This document shows positions 43,775 through 55,203 of a stretch of 64,000 nucleotides of DNA, one piece after another. Position 1 is the first letter of the stretch. Each line of letters opens with the position of its first letter. A program made the position numbers and the translations under genes. The notes below the pieces were generated by a model that was not told the origin of the DNA, searched no databases, and worked only from the letters and a program-made list of their open reading frames with translations. The stretch is from Chara braunii (lineage: Eukaryota; Streptophyta; Charophyceae; Charales; Characeae). The DNA is taken from the NCBI GenBank assembly GCA_003427395.1, contig BFEA01000119.1, positions 802,522 to 866,521 on the forward strand, in the 5' to 3' direction.

Positions 43775-45107
43775 CCACAGTGCAGTGTACGCCTGTGCCC
43801 TTCTCAGTAGTTGGCTTCCCGACATCTCCGTCGCCGTTCACCCTTCTCGCTATTGGAGCTGAGGTATCGCAGGACCCAAAAGAGTGTACTCATCCCTCTG
43901 TCGTAGTACCATCTGCGCCTCCACAAACCACCGTCTCCCCTCCTACCCCGCCGGGACTACTTACGCGTCGACCCATTCGCTTAGCCTACCGTCTGTGCCT
44001 CCACAGACCACCGTCTCCCCTCCTACCCCGCTGCGACTATTGACGCGTCAACCCATTCGCTTAGCCCATTGCAGCGAGGAGCTCGCTACTCGTGAGGACG
44101 TTGTGTCCTCTCTTCTGGACTTGAGCGACTCACCCGCTGCGACTATTGATGCTCCAGGCTTGTCGGGAGCGACTCACCCTCCATGTCGTTGCACTGCGTC
44201 ACCTTCTCACCATCCTTTCTGACCTTGATCGCACCCTCCGGATCATCCCCGTACGACTGGGGACCTCCACGAGGGTGTACTCGGCGCTGTGGGATTTCGA
44301 TTCTCAGGGCGACTTCATTCACCCACGTGTGGTGAAAGAAGCCCGCTTACCCACGACAGGGTCTTCGACTGAGCGACTCCCATCTCTGTCACCCTAGGGG
44401 ATGACAAAACCCAACACTTCTTCGACCAGACGGTCACCGACCTCCCTTTCTTCCTCACTCTCGAACCGACTGATCGTCCCCCGGCGTCTCATCGCCACCG
44501 CTTTTTTGCCGATTTCGATGTGATGGAGACGGGGTACGACTTCATCCTCGACACTTCGTGGTCTCGTCGGTTCCGAAGCATTGAGGCCGATTGGGCGACC
44601 AACACTCTCGTTCTCAAAACGAAGTGTGGACAAACGTATCTCGTACCTTTTATAGGTACCACTGCGACACCACGCCCCGATCCCCCTCCCCCGGAGCCTT
44701 CCGTGCCCACACCATCCCCTTCTATCATTGTCACCTCGCCTCGGCATTTCGCCCACTTCATTCGACAGGACGTCACCTTCTTTATGGTGAACGTGATGGA
44801 TCTCTTACACTATGATCCACCTTGTCCCGACGCCGAGCTCATCCCTCTGGAGCCAGATCCTCCTCCTATCTCCATGGCTCCCATCTCTACTTCCCACCCT
44901 CTGCCGTCCGTTGAGTCCACCCCGTCGTCACGCGCCGACGCTGACGCTGAGGAACTCGCACGTTATACGGCCGACTTGGAGCCTGCAGTTCGTAACCTCA
45001 TTGGCGAGTATGACGACGTTTTCCCATCGTCGTTCGCCGGCATCCCACCGATGCGCGACGTCGAGCACTCCATCCAGCGTGTGCCTGACTATCTCGTTCA
45101 CCACTAG
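43775..45107 (+). pseudogene. Protease and linker of chromovirus C
   Basis: 43880-44210 carries a tandem-like Pro/Thr-rich part (TTVSPPTPPGLL appears twice). ALWDFDSQGDFIHPRVVKEA at about 44290-44350 corresponds to the retropepsin active site; D-F-D stands where D-S-G is usual, so the catalytic loop is altered. The frame at 44520-45107 holds GYDFILDTSW (usual D-x-I-L-G-x-x-W), a Pro-rich linker and EYDDVFPSSFAGIPPMRDVEHSI, the start of RT. A TAG, explained by CAG to TAG, ends it at 45105. Confidence 0.75.
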
Positions 45108-45970
45108 GCACCCTACAGACTCTCGATCCCCAAGGCCACCGAACTCGAGCATCAGCTTGAGGAGCTCCTGAGACTGGGTTTCATTAAACCCAGCAACTCC
45201 CCGTGGGGTCCACTCGTCCCCTTTGCTCGCAAAGCGGATGGAAGTCTCCGTCTCTGCATTGACTATCGCGGTCTCAACCGCTACACGGTTAAGAATAACT
45301 ACCCCATGCCTCGTTCCGACGAACTGTTTGACTGCCTAGCAGGCAACCGCTTCTTTACGAAGATTGATCTTCGTAGCGGTTACCATCAGATCTGCGTCGC
45401 TGCAGCGGACCAGCCGAAGACAATGTTCCGATCGTGCTTCGGCCACTACGAGTTTACGGTGATGCCATTCGGCCTCACCAACGCACCCGCTACCTTCCAG
45501 AGGGCGATGAACGACATCTTCAAGGACATCCTGGAGCAATACGTTCTCGTCTACCTCGACGATATCCTGGTCTAAAGTCGTACCCTTGAGGAGCATCTCA
45601 GACACCTCCACGACGTCCTTGACCGCTTGCGTAGACATGGCTTCTACGCCAAGCTGAGCAAGTGCCGCTTTGCCCAACACAAAGTGGATTTCTTAGGACA
45701 CTACGTGTCTGACCAGGGCCTCCACATGGACGACGCGAAGATCACTGCTATCGCGGAGTGGCCCGTCCCCACATCCGCCAAGCAGCTTCGCAGCTTTCCA
45801 GGCCTTACTAGCTACTATAGTAATTTCATCCAGGGATACGCTAGGTATTCCTACGTCCTTACCTCCACCCTCCTCCAGAAGAACCAGCCCTGGGCTTGGA
45901 CACCCCTCCACGAGGACGCCTTCTGCGCCCTCAAGAAGGCGGTGACATGCGCACCGGTTCTTCACCTACC
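45108..45970 (+). pseudogene. Reverse transcriptase of chromovirus C
   Basis: The RT is nearly intact: [76 protein letters not shown] and the catalytic YLDD at 45552-45563, then a single TAA at 45573, and HRHGFYAKLSKC-like thumb sequence with FLGHYVSDQGL and QLRSFPGLTSYYSNFI. All catalytic Asp residues are kept. It would copy element RNA into DNA. Confidence 0.9.
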
Positions 45971-46560
45971 CGATTTTGATCGCCCTTTTCTCCTTACCAC
46001 CGATGCGTCAGACTTTACTGTAGGAGCAGTGCTTTCTCAAATTTCCCCCTCTCCTCATTCCTCTCATCCTCGTATCCCTTGCTTCCCACCCCCTACCCCT
46101 ACCACTGCTTTCCGCCTGACGCCTACTCGTCCAGCTACTGACGAGCCTTCTATTGACTATTCTCCTACCATCGCCGAGGACGGCATTGTCGAGTCTCGCT
46201 CAGGTGATTGTCCGATAGCCTTCTACTCCCGTCAGCTCCTCCCCGCCGAGATAAAGTACACCGCTGATGAACGTGAGGTTCTCGCAATAGTTTATGCCAC
46301 TCGGCACTGGCGTCACTACCTGCATGGGGCACCATTCACGGTGCGCACGGACAATTCCGTTGTCCAGGTTTTTCTGACAAAACCGAAGCTCATTCCTCGA
46401 CAGGCTCGCTGGTGGCGCGACCTATCCAAGTTTAGTTTCACCACTGAGCACATCAAGGGTGAGACTAATCGGGTCGCAAATGCTTTATCCCGGCGCCCTG
46501 ACCACGACCAGGAGCAGATCCAACTTTCTTCCATGTTAGTCACCACTGTCCAACTCGGTG
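45971..46560 (+). pseudogene. RNase H of chromovirus C with Pro-rich insertion
   Basis: LLTTDASDFTVGAVLSQ starts the domain, PIAFYSRQLLPAEIKYTADE and LAIVYATRHWRHYL continue it, and RTDNSVVQVF and EHIKGETNRVANALSRRP end it. Between the first and second conserved blocks sits an in-frame insertion of 57 codons (46041-46211) rich in Pro, Ser and Thr. The catalytic Asp, Glu and Asp positions appear kept. The frame shifts near 46550. It would remove RNA from the RNA/DNA hybrid. Confidence 0.85.
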
Positions 46561-47765
46561 ATCGACGAGTTTTGCACTCAGTATCGCCACTGCCCCGATT
46601 ATCGCGACATCCACGCGACCCTTCAGAGTGGCAGGATTGTCCCGAACTACACTCTCGGGGACAACGGTCTTGTGTACTGGCAGGGTTCAAAGGGCACCAG
46701 AGAGCCCCGTATTTGCGTTCCCTCCATTGGATAGCTACGTGTCTGGGCAGTAGGAGAGTTCCATGACCAGGCAGCCGGCGGTCATATGGTCTTCCACAAG
46801 ACGTTGGCTCGTGTGAGCTGCCTGTACGTCTGGCCGAAGCGCAAGGACTTTGTGAAGGACTACGTAGCAGAGTGTCCCACCTATCAGGAGGTGAACAGTG
46901 CGAACCGCTTGCCTTATGGTTTGCTCCAACCTCTTACTATCCCTGAGGGTCGTTGGCAGTCATCTCGATGGACTTTATGGGTCCTCTTCGTCCTCCGACC
47001 CCGCGGTCATGATGCTATCGTGGTTGTCCTCGACCGCTTCACGAAGCGTGCACATTTTGTTCGGTGCCGCTATGCCATCAGTGCACGTGAGGTCGCCGAC
47101 ATCGTGTTTGACTAAGTCGTGCGTGACCACGACTTACCTCTGAGCATCATTTCTGACCGTGACCCGCGCTTTACCAGCCGATTCTGGCGATGACTCCACG
47201 AGGTATACAGCATCCAGCTCCGCTTCTCCTCGTTTTACCATCCATAGACTGATGGCCAGACCGAGGTTACGAACAGGACTCTCGGAGATATTCTTCGAAA
47301 GATCGTTCGTGACGACCAGCAGTGGGATCTCCATCTTGCCCGCGCGAAGATAGGCTACAACCACGCCGTCTCGCCAGCCATGGGGATGTCTCCTTACTAT
47401 TGCGACCTCGGCTATCACCCTCGCGTTCCTGCGGACTTCCTTCGACCATCAGAGATGCACCCCCACACGAGTTGTCCGGCGTTGGATGATTCGGTTGCAC
47501 ACATGACGTCGATAAAAAAGACCGCACATGAGCACATAGCCGCTTCCCAGACTCGGATGGCCGCACGTGCGAACCGATCGAGGATGGACCATCCATTCAC
47601 AGTCGGTGACGATGTGCTTATCGACGCCTGCCACTTACAGCTCGAAGCGGACACGCTTCGCAAGTCTTGGCGTCGCTTCTTTGGCCCATGCCGCATCCTC
47701 CAAGTCGTCGGTTCTGGTACGATATCTAGCCCGGTCAACTTCCGTGTGAAGCTAGCCGATTAGCT
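46561..47765 (+). pseudogene. Integrase of chromovirus C
   Basis: The zinc region reads VGEFHDQAAGGHMVFHKTL ... AECPTYQEVN; the last Cys of the HHCC set is Tyr. The core has VVVLDRFTKRAHF, ISDRDPRFTSRFW and TDGQTEVTNRTL, with 35 residues between the Asp of SDRD and the Glu of QTE as in DD35E enzymes. Stops at about 47113, 47191, 47248 and 47761 fit CAA, CGA or CAG changed to a stop. The GPY-like region follows (RRFFGPCRILQVVGSG). Confidence 0.85.
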
Positions 47766-47778
47766 ACGCCAGGCTCGT

Positions 47779-48222
47779 GTGCACGATGTCTACCACGTCT
47801 CGTTAGTGCGTCCTTATCGCAGACCGTCTGAGCGTTTCGCTGGACGACCATACGAGCGCCCTCCACCCGTCATGGTGGACGGCCACGAGGAGTTCCTCGT
47901 TTTCGACATCATTGGTCGTCGAGTCACCGACGACAACCCTCCCCATGTCGAGTATCTCGTACGTTGGAAGGGTTACCATGATGAGGAGGCTACTTGGGAG
48001 CCTCTCGAGCACTTGCAACATGCTCGGATGTTGGTGCGTGCCTATGACCGTGCTCGTCGTGCCGGGTCGACTGCTCCCCCTCAGCGCACTGACCCTCCTC
48101 CTCCCTCCGCTGAGGAGACCACTGAAGTCGAGCCTGCCCCATCAGAGGCAGACCTTCAGCAGCAGCTGGATGCTTCTGAGCGTCCACAACGCACTTGTCG
48201 TCCTGCTCGATACGACGATTGA
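47779..48222 (+). pseudogene. Chromodomain C-terminus of chromovirus C
   Basis: The frame opens HDVYHVSLVRPYRRPSERF, and from about 47890 shows the chromodomain EFLVFDIIGRRVTD, VEYLVRWKGYHDEEATWEPL and a closing helix LVRAYDRARR. The three aromatic-cage positions look preserved (Phe/Ile region, Trp of VRWKGY, Trp of TWEP). In chromoviruses this domain reads histone H3 methylation and steers integration to heterochromatin. An acidic/Pro tail with RPQRTCRPARYDD ends at the stop at 48222. Confidence 0.9.
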
Positions 48223-49370
48223 CTCTGACTTATCTTCCCACGTCTTTGACTTCTCAGTACTCCATCCACTCCAGTTTTGCTACTCCAGCTCGTCGACGTT
48301 GCGACTCTTCTTCGACGACATTTCGGACTTCTAATCGTGGACGTCACTGGCAGCTTCATGGACTTCGTCACAATCAGCTCTGCCTACTTCAGACGTCATC
48401 ACTCTCTTACCACTTTACCCTGTACAGTACTTTGGTTGTGTCGCATGATGGTCTCCCTTCGTCGGGTTCCTCTGAGTTGGGATCTCCCTTGGTATACGCA
48501 TAGGCATCGGGACCGTAGCGTTGCCCTGGCTTCGCAGCTTACGGATCTAGCTCTGACTTCCCTCACTTTATGCATGATTCCCTTACCCATCGCCTTTCTA
48601 TCCTCCGTCGGCCCTCACGCCCTGGTTAGGCGGCCTTGCATGCTTCATCTAGGCGCGCCCAGTATACCAGGCTCCCTTGTTCCCTTGCATGGTCGACCCT
48701 CCATAGTGGTCACCCCTTTAGTCGAGCATTACCCGCTCGACCCTCCATAGTGGTCACCCCTTTAGTCGAGCATTACCCGCCCTGATGGTCTATCTGTTAG
48801 GGTCATTGGTTCTGTTCGCTCCCAGTTCCCTACCCTCATTGAGCCTGATGACATGTGTTCCCCCTGTCACTATGTGTGGATNCCCTTAGGAGTTNTCGAC
48901 CCCTAGGCTGCATTCGCCACCCTCAGAGACCATCCCACCCTTTGGTTTGCGACACACTTCTCCTGTGACATATGGTTGTCTTGTTGTTGCTTTGTTGCCC
49001 TCAGACTGAGGCTACTGCCTCTGACATTTTTAGGATTTAGTTGTTTTGCTTTTTCTGTTCTTAGGACTTCTACGCTAGTCAGTTGTTTCCAGACTGAGGC
49101 TACTGCCTCCAACATTTTAGGACCTAGTTGTCATTACGTTCTGCTTTCCTAGGACATGTATGCTAGTTAGTTGCATTTGCTTTCACTTAGGCTGGTAGTT
49201 GTGACATTGTTGTTTTTGTGACATTTTCTATCCTAGGTTGTATCGGATGGACTCAGCATGGAGCTTGCTCCACATCGTAGACTACTTGGGTTTTCTTTTT
49301 CTTTGGTAGAGTTTCGTTTCTTGGCGGAAGCGTGCTTGTATCTAGGCGATCCATCACAGGCCGAGGATCG
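48223..49370 (+). other. Chromovirus 3' untranslated region
   Basis: There is no recognisable gene between the chromodomain and the 3' LTR. A 51-bp unit (CTCGACCCTCCATAGTGGTC and neighbours) is duplicated at about 48690-48780, and CAGACTGAGGCTACTGCCTC recurs near 49002 and 49090. Two single Ns lie at 48882 and 48895. I see no clear purine tract just before the LTR. Confidence 0.6.
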
Positions 49371-49674
49371 TGTAGTGGACCTTTGCCTGTGAGACCAGCC
49401 CCTTGGCCTGTTTTCACAGGCCTGTGTTGTATTCGGGGAAGTCTAGTCCAGGCCGGTACCTTTGTCGGTACCAGCCAGTCCAGTCCAATCTCGGTAGTCC
49501 GCTCGGGTTTACCCCAACTATTGTCTGTTTTCTGTCTCATTCTGCATTCGCACAGTTTGGAGTACGTGCGTTGGAGTCTGGCATGGGAGCTGCGCTGTGC
49601 CATCTCGCTCCCCCTTCTTCCTCCATCGCCATCTCTATCTTTGGCGGAGCACCACACTTGCTGGGTCCGCCACA
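49371..49674 (+). repeat. 3' LTR of chromovirus C
   Basis: 304 bp, starting TGTAGTGGACC and ending GGGTCCGCCACA, followed by the TGGTG duplication. It is longer than the 5' copy because of extra bases near the left end and a 6-bp insertion (ATCTCT) near the right end. Confidence 0.9.
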
Positions 49675-50576
49675 TGGTGTATCTCGATGATATTATGATC
49701 TTCAGTACATCCATCGAGGAACATACGAAGCACCTTGGGGAAATATTCACCATCCTCAAGAAAACACAACTCCATCGCAACTTAGAGAAATCAGACTTTG
49801 GGAGGTGTAATGTCATCTATCTTGGGCATCGGTTGTCTGCTGCAGGCCTAGAGCCTGAGGCAACCAAGGTGGAGTTCATACACGACTGACCTCAACCTGC
49901 GAACATCCGTTAATTGCGTTCTTTCCTTGGCCTCGTATCATACTATCGGTAGTTTGTGCCTCGATTCTCTATTGTTGCTCGCCCGTTGTCCCGATTAATA
50001 AGTAAGAATGTATCTTACACATGGGATGCAACATGTGAGACCGCATTTCAAGCCTTGAATAAGGCCTCGGTAAGTTACCTTGTACTCCACATTGCAGATT
50101 CCAAGCTAACATTCATAGTTAGTACAAATGCGAGCCAGTATGGGATTGGCGCAGTGCTGCAACAAAATGACGGCGATGGCTTGCGGTCGCTCGAGTACTA
50201 CAACAAACACACCAGTGAAAAGGTAGCTACTTCCACCTACACGCGCGAGCTCTATGCTTTGCGTATGGCTTTGAACCATTGAAAGCACTACCTTTTGGAA
50301 CGCCACTTCAAAGTGTTCTCAGATCATGAGACCTTGAAGTGGATCAAAGAACAAACCACCTTGTCCCCTACATTAACCCGCAGGTTCCATGAGATCAACA
50401 TTTTTTATTTTGAACTAAAACACAAGAAGGGCTGTTATAATCGAGTTGCTGAAGCATTGTCTCGCCACCCTGAGTACATGACTTGCCTTGTGAATTCCTT
50501 CGACCTTCAGAAGAAACTGAAGGAGGAGATCGTAGAGCACACTGCCAAGGGCCCGGACCTTAGTGTTATGATTCTG
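49675..50576 (+). pseudogene. Reverse transcriptase C-terminal half and RNase H of element H
   Basis: Coding resumes directly after the chromovirus with VYLDDIMIFSTSIEEHTKHL, LGHRLSAAGLEPEATKVEF and FLGLVSYYR, then TNASQYGIGAVLQQNDGDG, STYTRELYALRMALNH and FKVFSDHETLKWI. ELKHKKGCYNRVAEALSR closes RNase H. Stops near 49888, 49911, 49951 and 50281 fit TGG to TGA or CAA/CAG to stop. The match to conserved RT order across 38400/49675 shows that the two halves are one gene. Integrase is missing here: recognisable pol coding is lost near 50576. Confidence 0.85.
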
Positions 50577-51850
50577 GTTGTTTGCTGTCTGAAGACCAAC
50601 ACTCACTCACATAGACTTCCAAGTATGCCCATACATACACAGAAGGAAGGGGAGAGGATAGGAGTATCACACCACAGAGGGAGAGATAAACATTGCGGAA
50701 GACTTGACCATGCGATATGACAGGGTACACCGAAAGTGCAATTCACTCCACTCAATCCTCACAACTAGTCGTAAAGAAAAGTTGAGTAGATCACATCTAG
50801 AAAACAATGAAACGATGATAGTCCAAACCCTCTTACACACTGTTTATTAAACTCCGAGTCTCAAATTGTTCGGATAACCTCAATACTACAATGTGCTGCT
50901 CATAAATGAGCAACGCTTCATTCCCCAACCCCGAGTAACCGCTCGTAACACCCTTGAGCCCCTCAAACATCAAGCGCCACCCAGATACAGCCTCCATAGG
51001 GAAGCGCCACCCTGAAACAGGCCTCTGAGGCAAAGCGCCACTCTAAAGGATGGAGAAGAAAACCAGTGCCACAGTATCTGATGATGACGAAGTGTTGGAA
51101 GACTTCCCGGATGGAAGTTTGCATCAGGCGCACCAGATCCTAACAAGATGACCTCTGAGGAAGAAGCTGCAGCTATGGCTGCAACGCCACAACCCCGGAA
51201 TCCCACTCCGTAGGAGGGTCCAGCAGGGCACCAACTTTTCTCGCCTCCAACAGACCTCAAAACCAAGAGCTCTGACAACCCCTACGTGTTGGCAGAGTAC
51301 AACGCAGCTCCCAGCTATGGCCGACGCTCCGAAGGTCTGGCTATGCCTGTCTCCTTCCACGCTGAGCCGTCACCACTTCCGGTTCACATGTAGCGAAACA
51401 GCGATGTACTCGGTACCAACTGCCAAAAATCCTCAACCGGTGTGCCCATCCTATCTATAGACTACAACCAGCCTAGACTCGACCTAGATCGGACTGACTG
51501 ACTGACCGGTACCGATTCAGCTTCGGCCCCTCGGCCTCTACCTTACCCAGCTATAGGCTATAGGACCGTCTATCATTATAGGCCCTTAGGGCTTGTCTGT
51601 CCTAGGGGTAGCCCGGGCTTGCTATTCGCACGCAGTTAGGGTAGCAGTAGGAAATTCAGTTAGTGTTGGGCCTGTATTTTCCCAAATTTGGAAGTATGTC
51701 CCTCACGAATTTCCACTACAGGTAGGTTTCTCGGTTAGCCCTCAGCCAAACAAAATTACGAATCCACCCTACCTATGGTACAACCTCGACAGAGAGAGGC
51801 TACAAGCGACCAGAAACCAGCAAGTCATTGCAGACCTACCCTCCCCCGAG
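50577..51850. other. Unassigned stretch between elements H and M
   Basis: I recognise no coding sequence. Several AGCGCCAC motifs lie at 50967-51040, and AATAAA occurs on the minus strand near 50848, which could be a polyadenylation signal. It may be the 3' LTR of element M or part of another insertion, but I could not match it to the region 57161-59280, so no LTR pair is established. Confidence 0.4.
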
Positions 51851-51867
51851 CCAGGACCTCCGAGCTA

Positions 51868-52500
51868 GGGGCGTAGGTGTGCAAAGCGCCGAAGGGAATC
51901 TCCCTTCTGTGCTGCCTCATATTTGAGTATGACAGACTCCGTTGTTTTCAGAAGCTCCTTGCGAGTAAACCAGCGATCCTCAGTATGTGGTTGGTATAAG
52001 AATTCACCAGGTACTCCTTATCGGGACCTGTACCTGACTCATCCTCCACAGATTCCACCTCATATCCTTTGGCAGGGATAGGGGGACCAAACCGAGGAGG
52101 CCTGTCTGGGAATGTATCAGCTGACGTGAACGACAACGACTCAGATGCATGAAATTCAAGGTAGGTTTGTAGATGCAGAGGGACATCCACTGTATAGGAT
52201 GGTCCAAATGGATCAGCTCCCATTGTATCTAAGACCTGCTATGGACCCATATATCGTGGCAGCAGCGTTAGACGAAATATCCTCCTCTCGCGACAACTCA
52301 GAATCGAGTACCCACACCTAGTCACCTGTACGAATAGTAGAAGGACGCTTGTGCTTGTTAGCCTGCTGAATCAGTGTTTTGGGCTTTCAGCAGGTTGGCA
52401 CGGACGCGCTCTATGTCCACACGGTAACGCCTGGTGAACTATGCAGTTTCGGGTGTCAACGTAGGGGTAGCCTTATCGATGATGTCATCGAGAGGCTGTC
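51868..52500 (-). pseudogene. Integrase C-terminal region of element M
   Basis: Minus-strand frames show PSYTVDVPLHLQTYLEFHAS (the GPY-side FHVS-like motif), YEVESVEDESGTG, YLVNSYTNH and, in another frame, EDRWFTRKELLKTTESVI, the degenerate chromo-like tail also present in elements A and Q. The last codons end near 51868. Several stops and shifts are present. Confidence 0.65.
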
Positions 52501-53250
52501 GTGGCTCACGACCCTAGTGTATCCGGTAGGTTGTAAAGCCAGTAGAGGAGTGCATAGACGTGTTATACACAAGTTATGCACGACCCAAATGGAGATCCCG
52601 GTCGTGCTGATCTGGACTGACCACATGACGCAGCAACTGAAACAAAATTTGGTTCATCACTTCAGCCAATCCATTGGCTTCAGGATGACGACCAAATGTC
52701 ATATCCAGTCTGGAATGAAGGTAATCCTTGCAGTAGGATTGCCATTAATTGCTGCAAAAACGAGGATCTCGGTCACTGACGATAGATGTGGGTGGTCCAT
52801 GATGTGTAACCCACTTGTCAACAAATGCCGCCTGAACAGCCGGAACACGAGCCTCAGCCGGTAAGGAGATGAACTACAACCTTGTTCCTTTGGCATAACT
52901 CACAGGTTTTCACATAATGCAGCATGTCACTCCTCATCTCCTTCCAGAAGAAGCGCTGGGACAGGGCTGCATAAGATTTGAGGGCACCAAAGTGACCACG
53001 AGCATCATGACACTTTGACATCAGAAGTGTTCTCAGCTTGCGGTCCTCGGGAATGCATAGGCGTTCCTCCTCTCTGCTGCATGCGTACAACAGATCTGAA
53101 ACCAGAGTATATCCTGGTTTAGAGGCAGGATCATCCTGGAGATTCCTCACAATACGCCCAAAAATTTCATCGTGGGGCAGCAAACGGGCAATGGTCTGAC
53201 GGGTCCTCTCTCCAAATGAGTGTGTAAAGGAGATTAGGAAAAGAGCGTTA
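52500..53250 (-). pseudogene. Integrase of element M, core partly deleted
   Basis: The zinc region is intact: KCHDARGHFGALKSYAALSQ ... KTCELCQRNK (H-H-C-C). Right after CQRNK the sequence jumps to LPAEARVPAVQAAFVDKW and SIVSDRDPRF; the segment carrying the first catalytic Asp (usually near MDF) is deleted, near 52870. After a frameshift, a HPEANGLAEVMNQ stretch (about 52650-52690) supplies the Glu region. It cannot integrate. Confidence 0.75.
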
Positions 53251-54645
53251 GACCTACGAGAAAGGGCATTTGCTACTCGATTGTAGCAACCCTTCTTGTG
53301 TCCCAGTTCAAAGTCAAACATGTCAATGAACTGAATGTAGCGAGCAAGCTTGTCATTCAACTCTCCTTGGGATTTCATCCATTATAGGGTGGAGTGATCT
53401 GAGAAGATCTTGAAGTGTCTGCGCAGGAGGTGCTTCCAATGCTCTAGCGCTGACACAAGAGCATATAGCTCTTTCTTATAGGTGGAGTCTTTCAGCTTCT
53501 TTGTTTTGATCTTCTTGCTCATACATTCAATAGGCTGCAGACCATTCCCATCTTCCTGTTGAAGTACCGCCCTTACACCATACTGACTAGCATCAGTAGT
53601 AAGCACAAAAGGCAGGGTAGGGTTAGATAACTTCAAGACAGGGGTACGAATCAAGGCCTCCTTGAGACGTGTGAAGGCCTCCTGGCATTCTGATGTCCAA
53701 AGGAAGTGTCTTTCTTTGAAAGATCAGTCAAGGGAGCTGCAATAGAAGAGAAGTTCTGGATGAACTTCCTATAATAAGATGCAAGTCCCAAGAATGATCG
53801 GACATCACGAATGTTAGCAGGTCGCAGCCAGTCCCGAACTGCAGCAACTTCCGTTGCTTCAGGAGCCAACCCCTCTTCAGAAATGACGTGACCCAAATAG
53901 ACCACAGAGGGAATCCCAAAAGAGGATTTCTCCCTGTTTACCTTATTTTGGTTATCAGGTAAAGCCTGGAGGACCAGAGCGAGATGTTGCGCATGCTTCT
54001 GGACAGAACGACTGAATACCAAGATATCATGTAGGTAGACAACTACGAACTTGTCCCGGTAAGGCCCGAGTATGCGATGCAGCTATGTCTGGAAGGTGCT
54101 TGGGGCATTGCAAAGACCGAATGGCATGACCAGGTATTCATATGGGTCATACCTGGTTTTGAAGGTTGTCTTGTGGAATCACCTTCAACCATCTCAATCT
54201 GGTGATAACCAGATTTGAGGTCGATCTTGCTAAAGATGGTACAACCCTGCACCATATCAAACAAATCATCAATGTGAGGAAGGGACTCTATAGACTTCCT
54301 CGTGATTTTGTTGAGACCACGATAGTCCACGCACATCCTGAACTCACCATTCCCCTTTGGAACAAAGAGGACTGGTGCCCCAAAGTCAGATGTGTTGGGC
54401 CTGATCCAACCCGTGTTGGTCAAGGTCTCTAACAGTTTCCTGAGCTCTTCAAGTTCATCAGGTGACATCCTGTAGACTCGGCCCTTGGGAGGGACCGAAC
54501 CAGGCAGGATCTCAATCCTATGTTTGGTCTGCCTATGAACAAGTCCAGTAGAATCCTCCATACGATTTGAGGAGCGGTCAACAACCTGCTGAATTTGAGT
54601 GGCACAGGGAGCAATCTCCACGTCAGTCTGTTTGACATAAGCCAC
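53250..54645 (-). pseudogene. Reverse transcriptase and RNase H of element M
   Basis: RT reads, right to left, [40 protein letters not shown] and [19 protein letters not shown], then shifts. The catalytic box is YLHD (54037-54026) where YLDD is expected, so one metal-binding Asp is lost. VVYLGHVISEEGLAPEATEV and FLGLASYYRKFIQ follow. RNase H starts FVLTTDASQYGVRAVLQQED and continues STYKKELYALVSALEHWKHL and ELGHKKGCYNRVANALSRR. Confidence 0.85.
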
Positions 54646-55203
54646 AAACAGATGGGCGTGGTCAGTCTGGTGTCAAAATCGCAGAAATCTGTGAGCACTC
54701 ATGCAATAACAGTTGCTGGCCGGATGGTACTCGTCAGCGAGCATACAAGGGCGATAAACCCCATGCCGGTCTGGTAGCTCAACCCTAGGAATCCGCAAGT
54801 CGATCCTAGGATTGGTGGCACCAAGCCACTGCATAGAGAAGACAAGGTCAAAGGGAACATTACGAAACACGTAGAAATTCAGGCGGTGCCTGATTTCTCC
54901 CTGCTTGTCAAAGGACACATGTAGGCCCTTGACAGCAGTGGTGATCCGGACTGTGGAAGAGTCCCCAATGTGAACCTGCTGTTGCAATTTCACCAATCTC
55001 TAATCCAAGTGCAGCTTGCTGACTGCCTTGGGAGAGATGAAATTGCGAGTAGCCTCACAATCCAACAGCCCTTTGATCTTGGCTCCCAGGATGAAGGGTC
55101 GAAGTAGGATGAGTTCATACCTATGCTTTTTCTTCTTTTCCTGCAAGGACAGGAAAAGAACAGCAAGGCACTGAGCATCCTCCTCCTCCCACGTCTCATC
55201 CAA
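54646..55203 (-). pseudogene. Protease of element M
   Basis: IKGLLDCEATRNFISPKAVS near 55080-55020 is the retropepsin active-site loop with D-C-E in place of D-S-G; the Gly after the catalytic Asp pair position is Glu. The frame shifts near 55000 and continues LNFYVFRNVPFDLVFSMQWL (usual I-L-G-M-x-W-L) to about 54700. Confidence 0.7.

Larger units (their letters stand above)
38401..49674 (+). mobile_element. Complete nested chromovirus (element C)
   Basis: This 11.3-kb Ty3/gypsy element has LTRs at 38401-38686 and 49371-49674, roughly nine in ten positions identical by eye. Its ends are TGTAG...CCACA, and TGGTG flanks both sides (38396-38400 and 49675-49679), a 5-bp target duplication. Inside lie a primer-binding site, a leader with a SINE-like piece, an assembly gap and a solo LTR, then gag, protease, RT, RNase H, integrase and a chromodomain. 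It interrupts the RT of element H. Its GC-rich, C-ending codons differ from those of its host element. Many in-frame stops show that it is dead. Confidence 0.9.

Noticed and set aside
42072-43862. Alternative plus-strand frames over chromovirus gag, up to 298 codons
   Set aside because: GC-rich sequence leaves several frames open; only the frame set with capsid-like motifs and the zinc knuckle is supported.
50577-51850. 3' LTR of element M
   Set aside because: No matching copy was seen at the other side of the element, so I left it unassigned.
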